Shown: positions 55,120 to 64,000 of the stretch, piece after piece
Position numbering within the stretch: position 1 is the stretch's first letter
Layout: each line of letters begins with the position of its first letter
Assembly: GCA_036417435.1 (NCBI GenBank)
Contig: CM070899.1
Location: 156,679,494 to 156,743,493 of the forward strand
Length of the DNA: 64,000 nucleotides
Origin: Inia geoffrensis
Taxonomy: Eukaryota; Chordata; Mammalia; Artiodactyla; Iniidae
Reading direction: 5' to 3'
Notes under the pieces: model-generated
Databases searched by the model: none
What the model was told of the DNA's origin: nothing
Seen by the model: only the letters and a program-made list of their open reading frames with translations
Position numbers and translations under genes: made by a program

Positions 55120-55745
55120 AATAATCAGCTAAAATAGGTCAGAAGAGGATAAATTAGCAATGCTTATAAAAAGCTTTCAAAAATACGTGTACCCTTAAAT
55201 CCAACCATTCCAATTTAGGGAATTTCATCTGAAGGAACAAATTTAAAATGTGTTCTAAGATTTAGCTCTAAAAATATTCTTCTTGGGGCTTCCCTGGTGG
55301 CGCAGTGGTTGAGAGTCCGCCTGCCGATGCAGGGGATACGGGTTCGTGCCCCGGTCTGGGAAGATCCCACATGCCGCGGAGCGGCTGGGCCCGTGAGCCA
55401 TGGCCGCTGAGCCTGCGCGTCCGGAGCCTGTGCTCCGCAACGGGAGAGACCACAACAGTGAGAGGCCCGCATACCGCAAAAAAAAAAAAATATTCTTCTT
55501 GAATAGAATCCTAAAACAGTAAAAGGACATAGATAAAATCTAAGAAAACCTCAATAACAATGGACTTCAGTTAATGGTAGTATATTGATATTGGTTCATT
55601 AATTATAACAATGTGTCGTATAATGTAAGACATTAATAATAGGAGAAATTTTGTTTGGGGGGTATGAGAACTCTGTAAAATCCTTGAAATTTTTCTGTTA
55701 GTCTAAAACTGTTCTAAAATTAAAAGTTTATTAAAAAAAAAAAAA
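55120..55745 (+). mobile_element. Old L1M 3' end, sense, split by a SINE
   Basis: 'tccaaccattccaatttaggg', then after the SINE 'caataacaatggacttcagttaatgg' and 'gttagtctaaaactgttctaaaattaaaagttta' with an A tail. Confidence 0.8.
55286..55485 (+). mobile_element. CHR-2-like SINE
   Basis: Perfect 16-bp TSD, AAAAATATTCTTCTTG, at 55270-55285 and 55486-55501. Close to the apparent consensus of all copies here, with A-box TGGCGCAGTGG and GGTTCGTGCCCC. Confidence 0.98.
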
Positions 55746-55925
55746 AGAACAGCAAAAAGCTGGAAACAACCTAAATGTTCCTTAGAGAACTGGGTACCTC
55801 AGTTATGGTACATGTAATTCTGTTGGTCCAAACCTGATCAGTCAGAATCACCTGGGGATTTTAAAGAAAAAACAAATGAGTAAGTCCCTCCCTCCCCCCA
55901 GATCCCTTGTTGGTGAATACTAAGA
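55746..55925. mobile_element. L1 and MER5-like fragments
   Basis: 'aaagctggaaacaacctaaatgttcc' is L1 ORF2-like. 'gatcagtcagaatcacctggggattttaaag' is a MER5/58-like piece. Confidence 0.6.
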
Positions 55926-56432
55926 TTGTTACCAGTTTAGGGCTATACAAAGAGTGATGTAATATATTTCTTTAGTCATCAATTCTTAGGTATTATTGCT
56001 TTTGATCTCATAAGATCATTCCTAGAAGTAGGTTGTCCACATCAAAGGTATGCACAGTTTCAACTGCAATAATTGAATAATAATTGTGGATAATTTTCCA
56101 CAAAACTTGTAGCAATTTACACACACCAGTAACGTATGACTTCCCATTTCTCCACACCCTTGGCAGCCCTGGGTGTTACTAATTTCTTAAGCTTTGTCAA
56201 TGTGATGTGCAAACACTGATACCTCATTTTATTTCAATTTACATTTCTCTGATGATTAGTGAACTTGAGCAAACGCCTATGTTCCGTTTACATTTCCTCT
56301 TTTAGGAATGTCTTCTCTATGTCCTTAATTTTTTCCCCTTCTGAATTATTTATCTTTTTCTTATTATTTGGTAGGAGTTTGTTTTTTAGGGGTTTGTCTG
56401 TCATAAAAAGTTTTAGGCATTTTTTTCTCAGG
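55926..56432 (-). mobile_element. Old L1M fragment, antisense
   Basis: 'cattcctagaagtaggttgtcc', 'gtagcaatttacacacaccagtaacgtatgac', 'atttctccacacccttgg', 'tttacatttctctgatgattagtg'. Confidence 0.85.
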
Positions 56433-56434
56433 CT

Positions 56435-56770
56435 TTCACTGGTCATCGTGGCAGTCACCAACCACCTGTGGCTATATATATTTAAACCAATTTTTTTTTT
56501 TTTTCCTTTGGCCGCTGCACACGGCATGTCGGATCTCAGTTCCTGCATCCCCTACAGTGCAAGCATGGAGTCTCAACCACTGGACTGTCAGGGATGTCCC
56601 TTAAACCAATTTATATTTAAATTCATTTAAAATTCATTTCCTGAGTTACACTAGCTTCATCGCAAGGGCCCACTTGCTGTGTATGGCTAGTGAGTACTGT
56701 ATTGGACAGGGCAGGATAGAACACTTCCGCCACCAGAGAACATTCTACCAGACAGCGCTGGCTCAGACTG
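56435..56770. mobile_element. hAT-type (MER3-like) element split by a SINE
   Basis: 'gtcaccaaccacctgtggctatatatatttaaa' and, after the SINE, 'gtatggctagtgagtactgtattggacagggcag'. Confidence 0.75.
56494..56600 (-). mobile_element. CHR-1-like SINE, short form, inside a hAT element
   Basis: TSD TTAAACCAATTT at 56482-56493 and 56601-56612, perfect. Confidence 0.92.
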
Positions 56771-56774
56771 CCAT

Positions 56775-57120
56775 TTGTCTTTCATCTTTTCTAGGTGTCT
56801 TTGTCTTGGCCATCCCTAATTTGGAATATTTATAGAGTTAAATCTGACAACGTTTTCTTCATGGCTATTAAGTATATATTTCTTGCTTATGAAAACCAAC
56901 CCTTTCCCAAGGTTATTTTTTTTTAAACTTCCATTTTTTACTTCTCATATTTTTATACTTTTTCTCATTTAGATCTTTAGCACATAAAGAATTTATTTTC
57001 ACATAGGGTGAGGTTGTACGTCTGGCTTTATTTTCTTCCAGATATGTAGCAATATAATTTGTGAAGTAACCCATTCTCTTATCAATGCAAGAGTTTGTTT
57101 TTAATGCTCAGTTGTAGAAT
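56775..57120 (-). mobile_element. Old L1M fragment, antisense, continued
   Basis: 'gagatctttagcacataaagaatttattttcacat..gtgaggttgtacgtctggctttattttcttcc' and 'aacccattctcttatcaatg'-like sequence. Confidence 0.7.
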
Positions 57121-57141
57121 GTCTGTGTAATCAGACTGTGA

Positions 57142-57270
57142 TTGTTTTTATTTATTTATGGCCCCAATGCACAGCATGTGGGATCTTAGCTCCCCGACCA
57201 GGAATCGAACCCGTGCCCCCTGCATTGTAAGCAAGGAGTCTTGACCACTGGACCACCAGAGAAGTCCCTC
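57142..57270 (-). mobile_element. CHR-1-like SINE, short form
   Basis: Plus strand has 'gcatgtgggatcttagctccccgaccagg' and ends ACCACCAGAGAAGTCCC. Sense B box GGTTCGATTCC. Confidence 0.9.
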
Positions 57271-57274
57271 GTTT

Positions 57275-58090
57275 TTGTTTATGAATTGGGCTTTGCTCTC
57301 GTCCCTAGACAGCTCTGTCCCACTGTTGGACAGTGAACACCCAGCTGCCTTTTCATCTAGGTCTATATGGCCAATTAAAGATGGGGAAACTGAGTCCTAG
57401 GAATGGCAAGTAAGCAGCTTCAGGTGACAAGAGGAAAGATAAAGGGACAAGGGTGTGGCAGTGAGATGCATTTTGAGTGCAGCCGTCTTGCCGGATGGAG
57501 GATGTCACCGTTCCATCTGCATTTCCTGCACATCTGCCATGTGGCTCTTCCACCACCGGTTCCCAGGCTCGGCTACAGGGAGACAGAGATGACTTAGACC
57601 TGAAGCCCCAGTTCCCTCACCACGTTCCCGTCTCACGGGCTCCGAAACCTCCTCCCCGGCTGATACACAGGGCGCTCTCAGCGACCACCCTCTGGGTGCC
57701 TGGCTGCAAAAACATGCTTGGTATCAGGAAACCGTGCATCAGATTCAAATGAAAGCGCCAGTAGGAGGCTCCCCTTGGAGGAAGAACTGGCTATGTAATT
57801 TGCAGGGCACAGTGAAGAATGAAAATGCAGGGTTCCTTGTTAAAAATTAAGAATTTCAAGTTGGTGACAGCGGAGGGTCTAACCAAGCCTGAGGCCTTTT
57901 TCAGCATGGCGCTGTGGAGCCAACCCTGCTCCTAGGGCTTACAGGCCCAGGGAACTAGGCCCCCCCACCTAAGCTCCCTCCCCACTCAAATGGAGGCACT
58001 GTCATCTGCCTGGCACCAGAGCCCTGACTGCAGAGGTTGGTGGTGCCCTACTCCAGCCACTCCCAAAGCCCCAGACTGTACCTCCCAATT
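57275..58090. other. Low-repeat interval
   Basis: A short antisense MIR-like piece at 57375-57430 ('gatggggaaactgagtcctagg'). Otherwise no repeat or exon. Confidence 0.4.
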
Positions 58091-58104
58091 AGGGGCTCTG
58101 CTTT

Positions 58105-58308
58105 TTTCTTTCTTCTTCGATACATGGGCCTCTCATTGTTGTGGCCTCTCCCGTTGCGGAGCACAGGCTCCGGACGCGCAGGCTCAGCGGCCATGGCTCA
58201 CGGGCCTAGGCGATCCACGGCATGTGGGATCTTCCCAGACCAGGGCGCGAACCCGCGTCCCCTGCATCGGCAGGCGGACTCTCCACCACTGCGCCACCAG
58301 GGAAGCCC
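58105..58308 (-). mobile_element. CHR-2-like SINE without a poly(A) tail
   Basis: TSD AGGGGCTCTGCTTT at 58091-58104 and 58309-58322, perfect. The tail is only TTCTTTCTTCTTCGATAC, mixed T/C. B-box region GGTTCGCGCCC. Confidence 0.96.
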
Positions 58309-58322
58309 AGGGGCTCTGCTTT

Positions 58323-58488
58323 AATCCTACTAATTTAGAAACTTCGGCTTCACAGTGAACCCCAGCCCCCGACCCCATCTTCACGACAGCACATCCGAGT
58401 CAAAGCCAAGGGTGTGACCTCCGGTTGTGGACACAGCCCCTTGGACCACAGCAAAATGAGTGAGAAGCCAGCTCCAGGCCACAGGAAG
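58323..58488. other. Short unassigned interval
   Basis: No repeat or exon recognised. Confidence 0.35.
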
Positions 58489-58489
58489 C

Positions 58490-58680
58490 ACAGACCCCGG
58501 GCTCTGGAATCAGGTAGATTCGGTCCAAATGCATCTCTATCACTTACCGTCTACATAACTCTGAGACTCTGCTAGGGATGCCTAGATCTGCTCCAGGAGC
58601 TGCCACAAAGATTAAATGAAGTGAGACCCAGTGCCTGGCACAGAGCAGAGGCTTATGAATAGTCACTTTGAAGGAGAGGC
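58490..58680 (+). mobile_element. MIR, sense
   Basis: 'ccccgggctctggaatcaggtagattc', 'aagattaaatgaagtgagacccagtgcctggcacagagcag'. Confidence 0.85.
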
Positions 58681-58689
58681 AGTGTACCA

Positions 58690-59262
58690 AGTGGTGAAAG
58701 CTCAGCCCCTTACCAGCTGTATGGCATTGTCACATTCCTAAACATCTCTCTGCCTCAGTTTCCTCAGAAGTAAAATGGAGATGATTTTAATAGTACATTC
58801 CTCTTTGTGTTATTTTTAAGGATTAAACAAGGTAATTTTAGATGTAGAGAACAAAGGTATGGACACCAGGGAGGAAGGGGGGGGGTGGGATGAATTGGGA
58901 GATTGGGATTGACACATATACACTATTGATACTATATATAAAACAGATAACTAATGAGGACACGCTGTGTAGCACAGCGAACGCTACTCAATGCTCTGTG
59001 GTGACCTAAATGGGAAGGAACTATAAAAAAGAGGGGATATATGTATACGTAGAGCTGATTCACTTTGCTGTACAGCAGAAACTAACACAGCACTGTAAAG
59101 CAACTATACTCAATAAAAATTAATAAAAATAAATAAAATTTTAAATTATATAAATAAATAAATAAATAGGTTAATGTTTGCCACTCAGGTTAGAACACTG
59201 CCTGGCACATAGCAAGAGGTATATGAGTATTTGTATTTATTAGTATTTAGCATTTATTAATG
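58690..59262 (+). mobile_element. MIR, sense, split by an L1
   Basis: First part 'ttaccagctgtatggcattg', 'ctctctgcctcagtttcctcagaagtaaaatgg', 'aaggattaaacaaggtaa'. Second part (59168-59262) 'agaacactgcctggcacatagc'. Confidence 0.9.
58838..59167 (+). mobile_element. L1 3' UTR inserted in MIR
   Basis: 'gatgtagagaacaaaggtatggacacc', 'tgtgtagcacagcgaac', 'gattcactttgctgtacagcaga', 'gtaaagcaactatactcaataaa'. TSD approximate (AGGTAAT and AGGTTAAT). G-runs at 58877-58907. Confidence 0.92.
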
Positions 59263-59269
59263 AGATAAA

Positions 59270-59562
59270 ATAAAGAATTGTCTACGGTCATGTAGGGTTT
59301 GGAATTGGCAGAGTTGAGGGGCAGGTCTGCTCCAGCTTTTTCACCAAGGAGCCTAAGCAGGGCCTGTGGGTTCCCTGATCCTGTGCTTGGTCCTTCTGGC
59401 CACTTAACGGACCTAATGATTGGGGCCTTTGGGCTGTTGCAAGAATCAGACTTGCCTCTGGCACCAAAATGCTGATAAGCAAGATGCAAATGGTGGCTGC
59501 TGACACGGCGATTCTTTTTCTGGTCGTCAGAATCCCTGACCTCGTGAGGCCACATAAGAGGC
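59270..59562. other. Short unassigned interval
   Basis: No repeat or exon recognised. Confidence 0.35.
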
Positions 59563-59564
59563 AC

Positions 59565-59800
59565 AGGATCCATTCAGTAACATGAACTGTTAGCCTGTCC
59601 TGTGGCCGGCATTGTGCTAAAAGCTAAATATATGGAGGTGAGTTGGAGGCCCTGCCCTCCGGAAGCTCACTTTCTCCTTTTTATGGCAGACAAATAAACA
59701 CCGGACTTATACTGGACAGAGGGGAGTGTTGCAGGAGATACAGTGGGCTGGGGGGTGGGCATGGTCCCGGGGGCAGGAAAGGCTTCCTAGCAGGGGCATA
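59565..59800 (-). mobile_element. L2 3' end, antisense
   Basis: 'cctgtggccggcattgtgctaaaagc', 'ccctgccctccggaagctcac', 'cagacaaataaacacc', 'ggcaggaaaggcttcc'. Confidence 0.75.
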
Positions 59801-59809
59801 TTTAACTGG

Positions 59810-59965
59810 AGGCCTGGCTATGCCTCTCACTAGCTGTGTGATCTGAGCCAGGGACAGAAACTTCTGTGAGCTTTACTTTCGTCATCTGTAAAGGAGGTAA
59901 AGAGTGAATTAAGCAAGGTAAATGCACGCAACGCCTGAGTGGTGAGTAATAGATGTTGCTTCCTG
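59810..59965 (+). mobile_element. MIR, sense
   Basis: 'ctctcactagctgtgtgatctgagcc', 'gagctttactttcgtcatctgtaaagg', 'gtgagtaatagatgttgc'. Confidence 0.88.
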
Positions 59966-59969
59966 CTCT

Positions 59970-60950
59970 CTTCTCTCCCAGCCATGAATATCAGTGAAGA
60001 CAGAAATGGGAGGGGCTCCTTCCCCCAGATTCAGACAGAGCAAGTTCACCTAGAGGTTGCCATGGGGTGAGGGCTGGAGGCCGGCGGGGCCTGGGATCTG
60101 AGCTGTTTAGATCTCCACCCGGGATGAAGGGAACTTCCTGAAGCTGGCTTTGCTGTCCGTCGTTCCTTTTATGAAACACTGGCCTCTTCCTGCATCCATA
60201 AAGATGAGGACATTCTTTTGCAGGGATTTAATTTTGGGGCTGCATGCCTGGCCCCTGAGAAAGCCCAGGCTTCCTCCTCCTTTTAAATCTAACCCGGGCA
60301 GCTTTGTGCGCTCCAGACAAGACTGCATTCCCCTTAATGCTCCTGGAATCGCTTACTCACACCGAAATCAGCTGCCTCAGGGCTTTTTCCAGCCAGAAAT
60401 AAGCCTCCTTTTCATGGGCAATCAGGCAGCAGCCTGGAGCAGAGAGGGGGAGAGGGGGCCTGCCTGCCCCGTTGGGTCTCTGCAGACAGTGCTGGGCACG
60501 GGGCCCTCCCCTCTCCCTGACCCCAGGTGATGAGCCCTGGGGAGGCTCCCAAGCCTGGGGAGAAGATGTGCAGTGACAGAAAAGTTATCTACATCTGCAA
60601 AGGGGAAGCTGAGGCTGGGCGTGACCCCGGATCTGCTTGGGTCAATACCTGGGTTTAAACCAGACAGAGTTCCTGAATCACCACGCAGAGTCCCCACTCT
60701 TATGGCTGAGGTCGCCTTCGGTACTTGCCGGGAGCTATGTATCGTGCTGTCCTTGACTCAGTATCTGGGTGCAGGAGGTGAATACACTCAGAAGAGTGGG
60801 TCCAAAGGTGGGACACATCCACCAAAAGCCCTCTGCTCCACTTCTTGGGGAGGTGACACCCAAGCTTGAATCTCTAAAGGTTGCGTTTGGTGGAGGACGG
60901 GGGTGGGGGTGCAGGGATTCACGTTGCCTCTGTGCCCAGCAGGTCTGGGA
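59970..60950. other. Low-repeat interval
   Basis: About 1 kb. Open frames of 88-126 codons without known domains. No recognised repeat. Confidence 0.4.
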
Positions 60951-60954
60951 GGAT

Positions 60955-61040
60955 TTTCGTCAGCAAATCTTTATTGTGAGCCCACCGTGTGCCGCATATC
61001 ATGCATGCCAGATGCTGGGATTCAGGGGGGAATAGGGTCG
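60955..61040 (-). mobile_element. L2 3' end, antisense
   Basis: 'gtcagcaaatctttattgtgagcccaccgtgtgcc', 'gatgctgggattcagg'. Confidence 0.75.
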
Positions 61041-61064
61041 ACAAAGCCTGCCAATTTCTGTAGC

Positions 61065-61225
61065 ACTAGGGGTGGAAGGAGCATGGGCCGTGGATCTGGA
61101 AGAGGTGAACTCGGTCCCCACCCTTCCGCTTACTGGCACTGTGTCCTCGGGCAGGTGATCTATTTGGATGGCAGTGTCCTCATCTGCAAAATGTGTGTGA
61201 CCCTGAAGCCTGCCTCTCAGGACTC
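61065..61225 (+). mobile_element. MIR, sense
   Basis: 'ggagcatgggccgtggatctgg', 'cttccgcttactggcactgtgtcctcgggcagg', 'tcctcatctgcaaaatg'. Confidence 0.82.
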
Positions 61226-61344
61226 TCTAGAGGGATCAACTGACGTTCTGTAAGTGAAAATGTCCATCTGCTCTCTCGCCTGTCGCCGCATCTGTGAACT
61301 GAGGTCTGACTTCTGCCGTACGTCCAGGGTCACTCCGGGTAGTA

Positions 61345-61535
61345 CGTGCAGTGGTTACACACCCTGCCCTCATGATCTGACAGTCCTGGGTTCACATTCT
61401 GACTCTTCCACCTACTGTGTGACCTGCTGCATGGTACTTAGCCTCTTCGGACCCTTGTATTCCCAACTGTAAACTGGAGATGATAACAGTAGTACCTAGC
61501 TCAGACTGTGGGTATGATAATTAAAGGACGTAATT
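61345..61535 (+). mobile_element. MIR, sense
   Basis: 'gacagtcctgggttcacattctgactcttccacctactgtgtgacc', 'gtaaactggagatgataacagtagtaccta'. Confidence 0.92.
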
Positions 61536-61539
61536 CAAA

Positions 61540-62300
61540 AGTAAATTTAAAAATTATTAAAATTTAAAAGGGGCTTTGCACAGAGATGTTCCCCATCAGC
61601 CCTAAAGAAATGTGAGCTATACTTTTAATCATTAATATTCTTATAATCCAAAGTCTAATCCAAGGTATTTTTCTATGTTGCCACATGTATGTCTTTGGAC
61701 CAGTGCAAAAAAAAAAAAAAAAAAAATTGGAAACACGCTGCACAAAGACAGAGTTATGAGGAACTGTGGAAACAACCCAACACCTTTGCAGAATTGACTG
61801 CAAAGCTAGATGCTCTGTTTGTATTGTTCTGCGCTCAACAGTGTCTTGCCAGGTGCCCACCAGGTGCTTCCAGCATCCCATGCCATGCAGGAGGATGGGA
61901 AGTTCTCAGCCCCCTTTCTACACAACCCCTTCACTGTCTGGCCAGCCCCTAGCTGGCCTCTTTCTGTCCAAAGGAAGTACTGAGTCTCTGGGCTGTGCTG
62001 TCTGCTCTTTCCAGCAGCCTCTGCCTGTCCACCCCATGGCCTCTGGAGCCGTTCTCCATACTCATGGACCCAGAGTGGAGACCTCCAGGTGCTGAGTCCC
62101 CTCTGGTAAAAGAAGAGGGGGCCTCAGCCACCCCTTAGAGCAGGAAGGGCCTGGAGGGGACGTTCACTCCGACATTGGCCCCCAGTTTCTACTGAGCTTA
62201 AAAGGAAACTGAGACATGATAAAGGTTAAAGATTTCTCTCGAGTCATAACAGAAGTCAAGGTGTCAGCCAGGGCTAGAAGACGGGCCGTCGGACAACCAG
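61540..62300. other. Mostly unassigned interval
   Basis: An A run of about 20 at 61707-61726 with 'ttggaaacacgctgcac' after it may be old L1 debris. Confidence 0.35.
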
Positions 62301-62304
62301 ATTA

Positions 62305-62590
62305 TAGCTATAGATTGGGTCACCTGGGCACAGCTACAGTGCCGTGCCTGGACTGGTTAAGTCAGAATCTCTGCAAGTGGGACCCAGGCATCAATGTCTA
62401 GCACCCAAGGCTGTACAGCACTGCATTAGAGCGAAGAGACCCCCACGTGAACACTAAAGGCCTTGGTTCACATTCTACTCACGCCCAAACGGTATGCCTG
62501 AGATTCTGATGTAATTGACAGCGCATCATGATCATTAAAGACTCCCAGATGATTCCAACGTGCAGCTACTTTTGAGAACCACTGTTTTAA
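62305..62590. mobile_element. MER5/MER58-like hAT fragments
   Basis: 'gtcagaatctctgcaagtgggacccaggcatcaatgtctag' and 'actcccagatgattccaacgtgcagctacttttgagaaccactg' are pieces of one group, possibly two insertions. Confidence 0.65.
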
Positions 62591-64000
62591 TGTAGCATCT
62601 TAATGTAACTTTAAAACTCTACTTTACTCTTCAAGGAAGATGATAATACTTCATTGTAGCCAAACAAACAAACAAATAAACAAAAAACTGTACCTGTTCA
62701 GGCAAGATGCAATCCACTGCCTGTTAATCTGTATTCACCTTCCAGGAAATAGAAACATTTGTAGTTAAGGGAATATTAATCCCCGATTTTGTCTTTCCAA
62801 GTAGGTGTAGTTAGACTTGCTTGCATGTCACTCGATTAAATCATTTGCCAATTCAACAGAGATTTATTGTTTGTTTTAGTATAAGCAAAGTTTAAAGGAT
62901 AATTCTGAATCAACAACGTAATAAATAACCATCTTTAATATAACAGAAAGAAGACAGATTTAGTTAGTACCATGAAACGTCCTGTGTTAACATATGGTCC
63001 TTATAAATTGAGTTTAGTGAGTGTTTGTCATTTGTTGAGGAAAATGTCTGGGATGAGACTTTCTCACGAATCAGATGGAAATTCCAGCTCTCTCTTTTTT
63101 TTTTTTTCTAAAGTAAGATTACCTAAAATTCCAGAGACTTTTAGTCTCTTTATTACCTCCCAACTACGATGAGGAAGCCTCAGGAGTAAGCACCCCAAAC
63201 ACTCCACCGCTGTTCTCATGGGGGAGACCCTAAATGCAGTCACGTTTTGAATAAGGCAAGTGAAGACCTCCCTGAGAACAAAATCCCAAGGCTGCTCCAG
63301 CATCCTCCGGCAGGGAGCACAGCCCAGGGCACCCGATGCCTCATGGTCCCCCTTCCTCCTCCTAGGATCCCCTGCTGCCCTTGGGCATCCAAGCAGGAGC
63401 AGCAGGTTTCCCCAACACGCAGGTGACCCTCGGAACTTCTGGGAGCTGTGAGTGTCAATCACCTACTCTTATCAGTTCTCCGTCCAACATTTAGAGTTAC
63501 AAAGCTGGCTGGAAAAGTGATAAGGGGATGTGACTGGCTGGCAACGACATTCTGATGAAGTTTTGAGGGACAGGAAGAAAACTGACTTGATTTCCAGGTC
63601 AAAGCCTCTCCGTGCCCTGCTGCTTGGCTCCGGCCTCTCCCCAAGTCTCTCCTTTTGACATTTGGCAAGGCTTTTCTGTTTCTGCACACTCAAATGGAGA
63701 CATACAGCCCTGGATTGCTATAGAAAGTCGTGGATTCTTTGCATTTTTCAAAAAAAAGATGAAATGTTTAAAAGTTAAATTTTAAAATGAATAAATAAAC
63801 CAAAGTTAGCAAAGTCTTTACCCAACAGCTCTTTGCAGGTCTGAGGCAGGGCACCCGGCACGTTCTCCTCCTCCTGGGCTCTGGGTCTAAGCTCACACCC
63901 ACATGCCATTCATAAAGTCCCTACTCTGAGTCTCCTCCTCCTGCCAGGATTGGTCCTCCAGAGGTGCTGGCCCCAGGCCAGGACCCATCAGCTGCAAATC
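62591..64000. other. Low-repeat interval to window end
   Basis: About 1.4 kb with a T run at 63098-63109. Minus-strand frames up to 132 codons resemble no known protein. No exon called. Confidence 0.4.

Overview
The window is nuclear DNA from a mammal, almost certainly a cetacean. The main evidence is 26 copies of tRNA-derived SINEs of the CHR type (named for Cetacea, hippopotamus and ruminants). Eleven belong to a young, GC-rich class whose sense strand starts GGGCTTCCCTGGTGGCGCAG, the CHR-2-like class typical of whales and dolphins. Old placental or mammalian repeats (MIR, L2, MER5/MER20-type hAT elements, L1M-type LINEs, an MLT-like LTR) fit the same picture. Repeat names are from memory of the families; no database search was run, and the species cannot be told.

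I found no intact protein-coding gene and no rRNA, tRNA, snRNA or CRISPR array. Open frames longer than about 60 codons fall in SINEs, L1 3' ends or GC-rich non-repetitive DNA, and none resembles a protein family I know apart from L1 ORF2p. The region is best read as intergenic or deep intronic.

Layout: 1-2.3 kb holds two MIRs and a CpG-rich block (about 480-1870) with splice-donor-like sites on both strands, the best candidate promoter or first exon. 2.3-16.9 kb is mostly broken L1M, L2 and SINE copies with one Tigger-like MITE. 16.9-22.9 kb holds a triple-nested MIR/L1/SINE locus, four adjacent hAT elements and two 5'-truncated L1s. 23-30 kb mixes low-repeat DNA with an L1, an expanded SINE, an RFX/MEF2-like motif pair and a 28-bp perfect palindrome. 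30-36 kb is an L2, MIRs and unique DNA. 36.5-38.4 kb carries two ERV LTRs, one inside a MER5A. 38.4-42.2 kb is an old antisense L1 with five later insertions. 42.5-54 kb is the least repetitive part, with L2 relics, an RFX-type palindrome and a TGGA microsatellite. 54-64 kb holds a MaLR-like LTR, more L1M, SINEs, MIRs and unique DNA.

There is no operon-like or cooperating gene set. The biology visible is a layered record of retrotransposition, with target-site duplications (TSDs) good enough to order many events, plus a few regulatory-looking motifs. I did not find a previously undescribed gene system.
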